IMG/VR virus record: IMGVR_UViG_3300005466_000030
Location: 1 to 59,429 of that record
Direction: 5' to 3' (one strand)
DNA length: 59,429 bases
From: a virus
Positions 49,159 through 56,475 of this stretch are shown in pieces. The stretch's first letter is position 1, and each line of letters begins with the position of its first letter. The notes below the pieces were generated by a model. The model was not told the DNA's origin and ran no database searches. It was given only the letters and a program-made list of their open reading frames with translations. A program made the translations under genes and the position numbers.

Positions 49159-50055
49159 TCAGCCGAGCAGGCTTTCGACATCGCGCAGGATGTCGTCGGC
49201 GCTCTTGGCCACCGACTTCCGCGCGTTGTCGTCGTGTCTCAGTGTCTCTGCGTCTTCGACGCAAAGTTCTTTGTTGATGCGATCGGCGATCGCGTCGAGC
49301 GCCGGATCGTTGTCGAGATTGAAGGCCGGCAGAAGCTCGGCAAGCTGCCGCACGTTCTCGACCAGCGTGTGCGAGAAAAAGCTGCGCGAACCTTTGCCCG
49401 GCTTTTTGTACGCCTTCAGCTTCTCGGCCATGTGCCCGACGACTTCGGTGATCTGCTTGGCCGTGTGCTTCATCGCATCGGCAAGCACCGCTTCGTTCGT
49501 CTCGGCAAGCTCGCGCTTGATGTCTTCGACCGTGTCCGCGTCGAGCACGTCCGAGCGGAAGTCATCCGACTCAGGCAGCGGGAACGTCTTCGTCGTCAGC
49601 CTGAACTTGCTCCTGATCTCATCGGCCGGCGGATAGTCCGACGCGTTGAACAAGCCGTTGAGCGCTTTCTTGCGCTCGGCAATGAACGTCGGATATTCGC
49701 GGCAGAAGTCATCAGCAGCCACGTCGAACTCGCGCTTCAATTTGCGAAACTCGCTGGCGAACTTTTCGTGCAGCTTGTTCGGCAGGATGCGCAAGCCTTC
49801 GTCGGCCCACGGCTTGGTCATCGTGTAGTGCAGCCGGCGCGCCTGCGCGACCAGCGAGTTGATCGCTTCGAGCCGCTTGGCCTCGATCAGCAGCTTGTGA
49901 TAGCGGCCGGCGTCGTCGCTCGCGTTGTGCTCGCGGTTGACCTTGTCCGTCACCCGCTTGTCGAGCTTGCGAGCCGTCCATTGGCTGATGTCGACCGACA
50001 CCAGCGTTGCCTTCCGCGACAGCGGCGAGGCGATCACTTTCGTTTTCGCGTTCAT
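49159..50055 (-). CDS. Helical MoxR-VWA module protein (DUF3150-like)
   Basis: A 298-residue, mostly helical protein without cysteine-rich motifs. The N-terminus (LVSVDISQWTARKLDKRVTD) and long helices (LHEKFASEFRKLKREFDVAA) resemble DUF3150 proteins, which in phages and plasmids are found next to MoxR-type ATPases. It lies between the ATPase and the VWA gene and is probably the adaptor or substrate. The family call is tentative. Confidence 0.65.
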   Translation of the reverse strand: MNAKTKVIASPLSRKATLVSVDISQWTARKLDKRVTDKVNREHNASDDAGRYHKLLIEAKRLEAINSLVAQARRLHYTMTKPWADEGLRILPNKLHEKFASEFRKLKREFDVAADDFCREYPTFIAERKKALNGLFNASDYPPADEIRSKFRLTTKTFPLPESDDFRSDVLDADTVEDIKRELAETNEAVLADAMKHTAKQITEVVGHMAEKLKAYKKPGKGSRSFFSHTLVENVRQLAELLPAFNLDNDPALDAIADRINKELCVEDAETLRHDDNARKSVAKSADDILRDVESLLG

Positions 50056-50059
50056 TGGG

Positions 50060-50138
50060 AATCTCCATTTGAAAGGTTGGCGCCGGTTGCGGCGGCGCAG
50101 TGCATGGGCACTATGGGGCGGCGCACACGGCGCCGCCC
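50060..50138 (-). repeat. Start-associated hairpin element 8
   Basis: Leader of the gene at 49159-50055. It has the stem GGGCGGCGC/GCGCCGCCC (50116-50138), AGTGC-n4-GCACT and GCGCCG/CGGCGC with loop CCGCAAC (50080-50098), then AAATGGAGA. Confidence 0.83.
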
Positions 50139-50145
50139 TTACTGC

Positions 50146-51171
50146 TCACGATTGCAAGAGCGCGCCCTGATTGGCGACGGCCCACTTGCTATAGGCCGAC
50201 GTCTCTTTCAGCTTCGGGTCACGCATCACGGCGTCATGCACGAGCAGCACTTGATGCTCGCCGCGCAGCCGCTCGGCATAGGTCACGATCTGCGACCAGT
50301 TCTTTCGCGTCGCGAGACGCGCGAGCCCGGTGCAGACCGCGTAGAGTTGCGAAGGTTCGGTTGGCACCTTCGCATTGGCAGGATCGGCGACGATGTCGTC
50401 GAGTGAACCGAGCGATTGATAAAGCTCGATGAAGCCGTTCAACTCGCCGGCGACGTCATTGCCGACGTGCATGGCGAACAGCTTTTGCCGCAGCGCGATG
50501 CTCGGCTCGTCAACGAACTCCGCAGCCGCCGTCAGCGAGCGCGGCGTCGGGAATGCGTTCTCATCGCCGCGCGGCATCCGGTGGATCAGTTCGCGCCGCA
50601 AACGGACGAACGCCACCATCTCAGGCGCCACGCCGTTCGCGTTCGCCCATGCAGCCCACGCGTTGACATCGGGCAGCACGGTCAGATGCGAGAAGCGGTT
50701 GCGCAGCGCCGTCGGCATCCGCTGAGCCGCCGCGCGATCGCTCACGCGGTTGCCGGCAGCGATGATCTGCCAGCCAGCCGGCAGCACGTAGTCACCGATG
50801 CGCCGATCGAGCACGAGACCGAACAGCACCGCCATCATCTGCGGCGACGCCGTGTTGATCTCATCGAGGAAGAGATAACCGAACTCGCCATCGCGCTCGG
50901 CGTTCGGCAGGTCTTCCGGCACAAGCCAGCGTGTCGTGCCCGTCTTCAGGTCCGGCACCGGAATGCCGCGCACGTCGACCGGCTCGCGCAGGTTGGCGCG
51001 ATACTCGATGACCTTGCGGTTGTTCTTGGCGCCAAGCTGGAAGACGATCGCCGACTTGCCGAGCCCGGGCGCGCCCCACATCATCACGGGCTTGCCCTTG
51101 GCAAGTTGCCTTTCGAGCAGCACAGCCGCTTCAGCGATCGTGCATTCAACTTCGTTCAGAAGAGCAGTCAT
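50146..51171 (-). CDS. MoxR-like AAA+ ATPase
   Basis: A 341-residue ATPase. It has Walker A GAPGLGKS (33-40), Walker B LFLDEI (100-105), sensor 1 Asn in IIAAGN (141) and an Arg-finger region (RMPTALRNRF, 151-160), all typical of the MoxR branch. MoxR ATPases work as hexameric chaperones with VWA proteins in protein maturation and metal insertion; the archaeal virus ATV also encodes such a pair. It is the first gene of this module. ATG 51171 follows GGAGAA by 4 bases. Confidence 0.88.
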   Translation of the reverse strand: MTALLNEVECTIAEAAVLLERQLAKGKPVMMWGAPGLGKSAIVFQLGAKNNRKVIEYRANLREPVDVRGIPVPDLKTGTTRWLVPEDLPNAERDGEFGYLFLDEINTASPQMMAVLFGLVLDRRIGDYVLPAGWQIIAAGNRVSDRAAAQRMPTALRNRFSHLTVLPDVNAWAAWANANGVAPEMVAFVRLRRELIHRMPRGDENAFPTPRSLTAAAEFVDEPSIALRQKLFAMHVGNDVAGELNGFIELYQSLGSLDDIVADPANAKVPTEPSQLYAVCTGLARLATRKNWSQIVTYAERLRGEHQVLLVHDAVMRDPKLKETSAYSKWAVANQGALLQS

Positions 51172-51179
51172 TGCATTCT

Positions 51180-51290
51180 CCATTTGTTGGCGCGCCGTTG
51201 CGAGGCGCGAGTGCATGAACACTGTGAAGCGGCGCGCCTTCGTCTGGTCGCCGCTCTTCAGTGGTCACTGCGGCGCGTGGCGCCGCGCAG
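51180..51290 (-). repeat. Start-associated hairpin element 9
   Basis: Leader of the MoxR gene. It has an extra hairpin GCGGCGC/GCGCCGC (around 51271-51289), then AGCGGCG/CGCCGCT, AGTG-TTCATG-CACT and CGCGCC/GGCGCG with loop TCGCAAC (51191-51209), then AAATGGAGAA. It is the most upstream copy in this transcript. Confidence 0.8.
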
Positions 51291-51658
51291 TGTCAGCATC
51301 AACAGGGTCGCACCCTCGTGCTCTTGACCGTGTCGTCTTCGTTATGGCCGCGCCCTCGCGCTCTTGACCATTGCGTCGTCTGTCCTCGCACCGTGCGCGC
51401 ATCGTGCATGCGCGCCGCTATTCGTCGGGGAGGTGGCTGCAGTGTTCGCGCGACGCGTTGCGTCCGCATGTTCTGCAGTGAAATTGGTGTGGCCATTTTA
51501 CTGGTACCCCGGGCAGTGACTGAGCCGATCCTTCTGAGGGGAGCGGTGCGGCTGTGAGAGCGATGCTCATCAATCAACCGGGTCTGGTGCCGGACCCCCC
51601 TCGTCAAGTGAGCGCCCGAAGGCACCGCAGGGGAGCAACCAATCAAGTAACGAGAGAC
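51291..51658. other. Long non-coding leader region upstream of the MoxR module
   Basis: About 370 bases without a convincing gene. It contains two direct repeats of a roughly 32-base unit (from 51309 and 51352, core CCCTCG-n-GCTCTTGACC). A 115-residue minus-strand frame spans the region but has odd Arg-rich composition and no SD at its start. The region probably serves as a long 5' leader. Confidence 0.5.
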
Positions 51659-51688
51659 GTATATGGCATGTCACATGATATGACACAA
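51659..51688 (-). promoter_or_regulatory. Promoter with 17-bp operator candidate, MoxR module
   Basis: On the minus strand, TTGTGT and CATATA are spaced 17 bases and could be -35 and -10. Between and partly over them lies TGTCA-n-AT-n-AT-n-TGACA (51669-51685), a 17-bp palindrome of the same length and end type as the one near regulator B. It lies just downstream of a terminator, where a new leftward transcript would begin. Confidence 0.6.
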
Positions 51689-51735
51689 GAGGCCAGCCAC
51701 ATCTTTTTTGCCTTTGGCAAGCGGCTGAAAACACA

Positions 51736-51765
51736 CAAGAAAAAGCCGCCCCGAAGGGCGGCTTT
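51736..51765 (-). terminator. Rho-independent terminator
   Basis: A GC-rich stem with a TTCG loop, arms 51756-51765 and 51740-51751 in transcript order, ending in TTTTTC. It lies about 20 bases after the stop of the gene at 51786-52265 and ends that leftward transcript. Its symmetry gives some activity in the other direction as well (TTTGC). Confidence 0.9.
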
Positions 51766-51785
51766 GCTAGGGTAGCGCGGGTTTT

Positions 51786-52265
51786 TTATCCGCCCCGGAT
51801 CGCGGCGAGCGCGGCCTTGCCTTCGAGCGGCATCTGCTTGGTGGCGCCGCTTTTCTTGGCCTTCAGCGTCGCGATGCGTCCGTGCGCCTTGGCCTTGCGT
51901 TTCGCTTCCTGCTCAGCGGCGATCGCTTCACCGACGGCATCGGGCTTCGAGCGCCGAAGGAAGTCCGGCATGTCATCGTCGACGCTCGCCGGCGCAGGGG
52001 CTTGCGGCTGCGGCGCCGGCGGCTCGACGTTCGCCGATGCAGCGGGCGCATCCCTTGCCATCTCGCGGAAGACTGTCACCGCGAGAGACTCAGGCTTCAC
52101 CGGGAGCGCCGGCGTTCGTTCGTAGCGCTCGATCGATCGACGCACCGCCTTCAGCTTGGCGGCGATGCGGCTGAGCTTGTCGAGCGTGTCGTCGCGTTGT
52201 CGCTCCAGCCGGGCGCGATCCTTGAGCGCTTGCTGGTGACGTCGTTCGCGGAGTAGGGTCTGCAT
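51786..52265 (-). CDS. Coiled-coil, disordered basic protein
   Basis: A 159-residue protein. Residues 1-50 form a charged coiled coil (RLERQRDDTLDKLSRIAAKL), followed by a Pro/Ala-rich linker, a short DDDMPDFLRR motif and a basic tail with many Lys. The motif is found in several phage and chromosomal proteins as a short docking segment. Function unknown. ATG 52265 follows ATGGAGA by 7 bases. Confidence 0.66.
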   Translation of the reverse strand: MQTLLRERRHQQALKDRARLERQRDDTLDKLSRIAAKLKAVRRSIERYERTPALPVKPESLAVTVFREMARDAPAASANVEPPAPQPQAPAPASVDDDMPDFLRRSKPDAVGEAIAAEQEAKRKAKAHGRIATLKAKKSGATKQMPLEGKAALAAIRGG

Positions 52266-52326
52266 GTTAGGTCTCCATGTACTTGCGTTGCGAGTGAGGG
52301 GCCCGGGACGCGTCCACGTCCCGGGC
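52266..52326 (-). repeat. Divergent start-associated hairpin element 10
   Basis: Leader of the gene at 51786-52265. It has a perfect 10-bp stem (52301-52326) and keeps CGCAAC and ATGGAGA, but CGCAAC has lost its strong stem. It may be a decayed or specialised copy. Confidence 0.6.
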
Positions 52327-52334
52327 TCTTTGCT

Positions 52335-52595
52335 TTATGCCGCCTTGCGTTTGATCTTGTCGGTGAGCTTGATCGCCTTGTGACCGATCGGCGTCATCAC
52401 GTCGCCGTTGATTCCGCAGACCTCGAAGTCAGGATGGATGTGATAGGTGACCCATCCATACTTCGTGACCTGCTTTGATCCAGCGTGACCCCGAAGGGCT
52501 TTCACTGCGGCGTCTTCGCTCGCCTTCGACCACGCCCAAAAGTTCGCGGTCATTGCAAGGTAGACATAGTTCGTCGTGTCGATGGCTTGCGCCAT
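52335..52595 (-). CDS. Small hypothetical protein
   Basis: An 86-residue protein with aromatic-rich N-terminus (YVYLAMTANFWAWSKASEDA) and a beta part (YGWVTYHIHPDFEVCG), ending in a basic helix. ATG 52595 follows ATGGAGA by 5 bases, so it shares the start motif but not the hairpins. Function unknown. Confidence 0.64.
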   Translation of the reverse strand: MAQAIDTTNYVYLAMTANFWAWSKASEDAAVKALRGHAGSKQVTKYGWVTYHIHPDFEVCGINGDVMTPIGHKAIKLTDKIKRKAA

Positions 52596-52807
52596 GTTCG
52601 TCTCCATTTCAGATTTGCATTTCAAACAGCCCGTTCGCCGCTCTGACCAGCGAACACCAGCATTATAGAATATCGACTCTTCGATTTTTCGGAGTCAGCG
52701 CGAGTCACACGCAAGAAGTCCGCATGCCGCAATGCGTCGCGTCGCGATTTTGTAAACTTGACATCGATGGATTGGGCACAAGTGCCGCGTCGATCGCACG
52801 TTGCGAG
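52596..52807 (-). promoter_or_regulatory. Promoter region with consensus -10 (TATAAT)
   Basis: A 212-base non-coding spacer. TATAAT on the minus strand at 52667-52662 is a perfect -10, but no good -35 lies 17 bases upstream. A GACTC-n12-GAGTC inverted repeat occupies that place, as expected for an activator-dependent promoter. The LuxR-type gene just upstream is a candidate activator. Confidence 0.62.
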
Positions 52808-53056
52808 TCAAGAAGTGGCCGTCGTTAGCGGTGTCGGCTCGGCAAAAATAATTTTTGCGGGATCTTTTTTGGAATCGGCAAGCGCACACTGCATCACGAG
52901 CGCGGTGCGGTTGGCGGTGCCGGTTTTGGCGTAGAGAAGATGCAGCATCATTTTCACCGTGCCTTCGGTGACATTGAGGTTGCGCGCTATCGCTTTGTTC
53001 GACAGCCCCTTCGACAGTTCACACACCAGTTCGCTTTGGCGCTTGGTCAGCTTCAT
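52808..53056 (-). CDS. Stand-alone LuxR-type HTH regulator
   Basis: An 82-residue protein that is almost only a GerE/LuxR HTH domain (LTKRQSELVCELSKGLSNKA, IARNLNVTEGTVKMMLHLLY). It lacks any sensor domain. Such short forms activate phage or plasmid genes. It overlaps the preceding gene by 38 bases and lies directly before a TATAAT promoter without a -35. Confidence 0.83.
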   Translation of the reverse strand: MKLTKRQSELVCELSKGLSNKAIARNLNVTEGTVKMMLHLLYAKTGTANRTALVMQCALADSKKDPAKIIFAEPTPLTTATS

Positions 53057-53201
53057 GGATTGCCCTAGCCGCTGAAAGGATTTTCTCGATCTCGTTTTTC
53101 AGGTCGACGTTCGGCTCGTGTTTACCGTAGTCCGTCTCACGCCACCAGCGTTGCCGAAGTTTAAGCGGCAGCGCGAACCATTGCGCGCGCGTCAGGTCCA
53201 C
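53019..53201 (-). CDS. Small hypothetical protein
   Basis: A 60-residue helical protein, MDLTRAQWFALPLKLRQRWW followed by KNEIEKILSAARAIHEADQ. It overlaps both neighbours (38 and 10 bases), which is unusual in this block, so its status is somewhat uncertain. Confidence 0.5.
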   Translation of the reverse strand: MDLTRAQWFALPLKLRQRWWRETDYGKHEPNVDLKNEIEKILSAARAIHEADQAPKRTGV

Positions 53202-53431
53202 GGCACCAGCCGGCTGTGCTCCGGGCCAACGACCTGATAAATCGGCAGGCTCGCGTCGCCCATGCCGATCACGGTGGCTTCGGCTTCGACACTGTCCGTC
53301 AAGCGACGCGTCACACGGTAGCCTGTTTGACTCCAGCCGCGCTGATAGCCGTCGGGCCGGCCGTCAAAGTAGCGCCGGACAATGAACGTCGAGCCTTCGG
53401 CCAGACCTGTCACTTTGCCGGTGAAGATCAT
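53192..53431 (-). CDS. Small hypothetical protein
   Basis: A 79-residue beta-rich protein (MIFTGKVTGLAEGSTFIVRR, SLPIYQVVGPEH). It is ATGA-coupled to the preceding gene; a longer in-frame start at 53485 would overlap it. Function unknown. Confidence 0.58.
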   Translation of the reverse strand: MIFTGKVTGLAEGSTFIVRRYFDGRPDGYQRGWSQTGYRVTRRLTDSVEAEATVIGMGDASLPIYQVVGPEHSRLVPWT

Positions 53432-53709
53432 GAGCCCCTCATCAGCTTGCCGAATGCGTCCTGTCCTTCGGGACTCTGCGCCCATGCGTCGCTCTCTTCC
53501 TTGCTCGCATCGAACTCGCCGGTGAGATGGCGAGCCGCGAGCGCTTCGGCTGCCGGCGTGCCGATCGCGCGCAAATCTGCCAATAGCTGAAGCTCCGGTG
53601 TGTCGAGCGGCGAGAGGAAATCGTGATAGTACCCATCAGCCGCCTTGGCAGCCATTTCGTCGAGCCCGGCCTTCTGTAATTCCTGCGCGAGAAAATCTTT
53701 CGTGTGCAT
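53428..53709 (-). CDS. Small helical hypothetical protein
   Basis: A 93-residue protein of short helices (FLAQELQKAGLDEMAAKAAD, LQLLADLRAIGTPAAEALAA) with an acidic end. No domain recognised. It starts one base after its upstream neighbour ends. Confidence 0.58.
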   Translation of the reverse strand: MHTKDFLAQELQKAGLDEMAAKAADGYYHDFLSPLDTPELQLLADLRAIGTPAAEALAARHLTGEFDASKEESDAWAQSPEGQDAFGKLMRGS

Positions 53710-53710
53710 G

Positions 53711-53977
53711 TCAGTCTCCCTCGAACAGATCGGGATGCTTCGCCATGATCATGCGCGCAGCGGTGCAGAACAGCCGCGCGCTGGTCTCGGTCATCACGAC
53801 GCGGCCATCGGGAAGATCGAGGCGCAGCGTGATGCTCGGCCTGCCGCTGGTCATGCCGTTGTCGAGCAGCGCGACGCCGATCGGTGGCGCACCGTCGCCC
53901 ATCAACTCGATCACTTCCTTCTCGCGAAGATCGGGCCAGCAATTATCGCCGTTGAGGTGGAAGTCTAAGCTCGGCAT
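53711..53977 (-). CDS. Small hypothetical protein
   Basis: An 88-residue protein. GAGGGAG lies about 8 bases before ATG 53977. An in-frame ATG at 54007, in ATGA overlap with the preceding gene, could add 10 residues. The core has a strand pair (ITLRLDLPDGRVVMTETSAR) and a C-terminal helix. Function unknown. Confidence 0.58.
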   Translation of the reverse strand: MPSLDFHLNGDNCWPDLREKEVIELMGDGAPPIGVALLDNGMTSGRPSITLRLDLPDGRVVMTETSARLFCTAARMIMAKHPDLFEGD

Positions 53978-54003
53978 CACGGTCGCTCCCTCTCGTTGCC
54001 CGG

Positions 54004-54381
54004 TCATCGCTGTTCGTCCATGTGCGGCGCGGTCGGTCGCGGCATCCAGTGCGTGGCCTTGATGCCGTGGAGACGGCCGCCGTCGCTGCCGTTGGACTCG
54101 CACCGCCCACCCTGCGCATTGCGCCAGTCGCCATCCACGCGGCGGAAATCACAAGCACGCTGACCACGATCGATGCGGACGGCCTCGCCGTTGTAGTTGG
54201 CAACCCATAGGTCAACGTATTCATTGTCCGGCGCTGTCCCGATTGGTCGCCATGCAGCGGCGATCATCGCCTCGTAGACCTTGCGGACGGTTCCAGAGTG
54301 CAACTGGCCGTCGCAGGCTTCGATGCCAGCGCAGATCATCGTGGGCGTCGCGCTCTGCACTTTATTTTCCGACACGATCAT
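54004..54381 (-). CDS. DUF551-like phage protein
   Basis: A 125-residue protein. The WRPIGTAPDNEYVDLWV segment and the end ATHWMPRP are the hallmarks of the DUF551 family, widespread in phages and of unknown function. The N-terminal 40 residues are an added helix. The start is ATG 54381. Confidence 0.74.
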   Translation of the reverse strand: MIVSENKVQSATPTMICAGIEACDGQLHSGTVRKVYEAMIAAAWRPIGTAPDNEYVDLWVANYNGEAVRIDRGQRACDFRRVDGDWRNAQGGRCESNGSDGGRLHGIKATHWMPRPTAPHMDEQR

Positions 54382-54406
54382 GGGATCACCTCGCGGTCTC
54401 TCGGCA

Positions 54407-54619
54407 TCACGGTCGCCCCCGTTCAAGCTGATGAACCACCGAGACCTTCCATCCCTTGTCGGCGCAGTATGCCCGCACACGCGCACGTGTCCACTTGCCG
54501 CGCTTCATGTAGTTCACGATCGGCGCCGCCTCGACCACGACGTCGTCGAACAGCACGATGCCGGCGGTGACGTGCCCAAGCGTGTGCTCGTATTCGATGA
54601 CGGCGAGGGTCTCGATCAT
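54407..54619 (-). CDS. Small hypothetical protein
   Basis: A 70-residue protein with hydrophobic strands (HVTAGIVLFDDVVVEAAPIV) and a basic helix (MKRGKWTRARVRAYCADKGW). Coupled by ATGA to the preceding gene. It looks like a small alpha/beta protein; function unknown. Confidence 0.6.
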   Translation of the reverse strand: MIETLAVIEYEHTLGHVTAGIVLFDDVVVEAAPIVNYMKRGKWTRARVRAYCADKGWKVSVVHQLERGRP

Positions 54620-54804
54620 TCGAATACCTTGATCGGTCGCGAGCGTTTTCCAGAGACGATGATAACGGCCTTGCGGATTTCTTCGTCCGGCCGGCGCTCG
54701 ACGCTAGCCATGAGCATGCCCCACACGACACGACGCACATGGAAGCCGTTGCGCTTCTGCGTGCCGATCGCCCAAGCGTTTCGGTTCGAAGCATGCTTCA
54801 TCAC
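54616..54804 (-). CDS. Small basic hypothetical protein
   Basis: A 62-residue basic protein, ATGA-coupled on both sides. Its middle (NGFHVRRVVWGMLMASVERR) predicts a strand and a helix. No family recognised. Confidence 0.55.
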   Translation of the reverse strand: MMKHASNRNAWAIGTQKRNGFHVRRVVWGMLMASVERRPDEEIRKAVIIVSGKRSRPIKVFE

Positions 54805-55088
54805 AGGTTCTTCCTGATCACCGAACCATGATCGGCGGGCGGATCAGGTTTGCGCTTCAGCCGCTTCAGCAGCGTTTCCATTTCATCGTAGCGAAGTGAT
54901 TTGTCGCGCGTGTGCTGCAGCGCCTCGACCAGCACCGCGATCTCGTCTGGCGTGACGATCTTGTATCCCACCAGCGTCAACGCATGCTCGACGAAGCTCG
55001 CCTTCGCGCGCCTCTCAAGATCGTTGTCGCCGATCTTGAGGCCGAGAGCCTCAATCGCGAACACGATGGCGTCGATGTGATCCAACAT
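54801..55088 (-). CDS. Small hypothetical protein
   Basis: A 95-residue protein with helical first half (DHIDAIVFAIEALGLKIGDN) and a charged C-terminal helix (METLLKRLKRKP). It starts by sharing one base with the preceding stop. Function unknown. Confidence 0.6.
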   Translation of the reverse strand: MLDHIDAIVFAIEALGLKIGDNDLERRAKASFVEHALTLVGYKIVTPDEIAVLVEALQHTRDKSLRYDEMETLLKRLKRKPDPPADHGSVIRKNL

Positions 55089-55681
55089 CAGCTTTCCCCG
55101 TAGCGCAGCCGGCGCACTTCATCGCGCTTGCTGATCTCGCTCTCGATCGCCTTGAAATCGAGCGAGCCCATCGCTTCGCTCACCGGCGCGAGCGACTCCA
55201 GAAACATCTTCGCCTGCGGTGAGACGATCGCCATCGCGACGACCTGCGTGCGCAGATCGAGGCTCTGTTGCTCGATCTTGGTGGCGGCGCGGCGCTTCAT
55301 CGCCTCGATGCGCGTCATCGCAGCCGCGCGCAGTTCGGCGCGCCGGCTCGCCATCATGTTCTGACCACGGCCGGCCCATTGCAGCGAGAGCCCCGGGGCG
55401 AACGCCGCCGGGATGCCGAGCTTCTTGCATTGCGCCATGATCTTCTTATTCGCTTCGGCGACGACCTCTGCCGCCTTCTCGGCGGCTTCGCGCCAGACCT
55501 CATCCTCATCGAATTTATAGACCGTCGAGATGTGCTGCTCGAAGTCGGCGATGTGCCGCGCCGCTTCCTCTTCGATGTACGCCTTCAAAACTTTTGCGCG
55601 ATCCTTGATGATCATCGACAGATCGTGCGACTCGTTTCGGTTGAGCTTGCGGATCGGCTCGATGCTCGTGTCTTCAGCCAT
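55088..55681 (-). CDS. Helical hypothetical protein
   Basis: A 197-residue, almost wholly helical and charged protein (IKDRAKVLKAYIEEEAARHI, AAEKAAEVVAEANKKIMAQ, MKRRAATKIEQQSLDLRT). The layout suggests a coiled-coil oligomer. ATG 55681 is preferred over 55780, which would overlap its neighbour. No family recognised. Confidence 0.66.
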   Translation of the reverse strand: MAEDTSIEPIRKLNRNESHDLSMIIKDRAKVLKAYIEEEAARHIADFEQHISTVYKFDEDEVWREAAEKAAEVVAEANKKIMAQCKKLGIPAAFAPGLSLQWAGRGQNMMASRRAELRAAAMTRIEAMKRRAATKIEQQSLDLRTQVVAMAIVSPQAKMFLESLAPVSEAMGSLDFKAIESEISKRDEVRRLRYGES

Positions 55682-55686
55682 GTGGG

Positions 55687-55875
55687 CTAACCCTTTTGCT
55701 GCTCGGCTTCGATAGCTTTTATCGCTTCCTCGATTTTGACTCGCGCCCCGGCGACCGCTTGATGCAGATCGGTGCGACATTCTGCGTCATGAATGTCTTG
55801 CGACAACTGCCACAGCTTTCGCTCGGCCGTTTCGGCGCGGCGCTTCCAGCCTGCGAGTTGGTAGCCTCGTCTCAT
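55687..55875 (-). CDS. Small helical protein
   Basis: A 62-residue helical protein (AGWKRRAETAERKLWQLSQD, VKIEEAIKAIEAEQQ) with one Cys. It is coupled by ATGA to the zinc-ribbon gene upstream. Likely a coiled coil; function unknown. Confidence 0.58.
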   Translation of the reverse strand: MRRGYQLAGWKRRAETAERKLWQLSQDIHDAECRTDLHQAVAGARVKIEEAIKAIEAEQQKG

Positions 55876-56054
55876 TCCTCCGTCACCGGCTGCAGTGGCA
55901 CCGGCACGCCGCGCATCGTCTCGGGTCCGCGATTGTTTTCGAGCTTGCTGTAGTCGCGGATCGGCGGCGGCTTGCCATGCTCGCAGTCGCGCTTGTGATC
56001 CTCGCCGCGACCGCGACCGCAACCCGGGCAGATCGTCCATGATGCTTTAGCCAT
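55872..56054 (-). CDS. Small zinc-knuckle-like protein
   Basis: A 60-residue protein with CPGCGRGRGEDHKRDCEHG, a CxxC plus distal C/H pattern that could bind zinc. The remainder is Pro-rich. It overlaps the preceding gene by 8 bases. Confidence 0.6.
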   Translation of the reverse strand: MAKASWTICPGCGRGRGEDHKRDCEHGKPPPIRDYSKLENNRGPETMRGVPVPLQPVTEE

Positions 56055-56475
56055 TGGTGGACTCCCCTAGAGCCTCGCGCGCGATCTTGCCGACGCCCTC
56101 GACGACGTGGCGCATGCAGTGTGCGCTGATCGAGTCGAGTGTGATGCCACCGGCTTCGAGAAGCTCGCGCGCTTTCTTCAGGTCCGGTTCGGGAAACACG
56201 TCGAGTGGATAGGCGTCGGCCCATTGCGCGATCCGCTGCAGCGCTTCGGTGAGAACGGACAGCCTGTCGTCGAGCCGCTCGTAGTTATCAGCCATTACGA
56301 CCATGCGCTGCGAGTCGGTATGGCGAGCGTCGCGCAGCGCGTCACAGTCGCGCGAGAACGCGCGCAAGTGCGAGATGGCTTCGAGCACGAGCCGCTCGCT
56401 GTTGCCGTCATCGCGCCGGGTCAGCCGCTCGATGAAGCCTTCGACTTCCCATCCCGCCTTGGCGTCGGCGCTCAT
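56047..56475 (-). CDS. Hypothetical helical protein
   Basis: A 142-residue protein. Long helices (LVLEAISHLRAFSRDCDALR, LDDRLSVLTEALQRIAQWAD) dominate. The segment around ADNYERLDDR recalls small phage helical proteins of unknown role. ATGA overlap with the preceding gene sets ATG 56475. Confidence 0.62.
   Translation of the reverse strand: MSADAKAGWEVEGFIERLTRRDDGNSERLVLEAISHLRAFSRDCDALRDARHTDSQRMVVMADNYERLDDRLSVLTEALQRIAQWADAYPLDVFPEPDLKKARELLEAGGITLDSISAHCMRHVVEGVGKIAREALGESTNG

Noticed and set aside
48230-49636. Long rightward open frame (over 450 codons) opposite the VWA gene
   Set aside because: It runs antisense to the VWA and DUF3150-like genes, has Arg/Ala/Leu-biased composition from GC-rich codons, no SD and no domain; it is a shadow of the real genes.
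51299-51646. Minus-strand 115-codon frame between the MoxR gene and the terminator
   Set aside because: Arg-rich shadow-like composition, no SD at its first ATG, and it overlaps promoter and repeat signals. Kept as non-coding.
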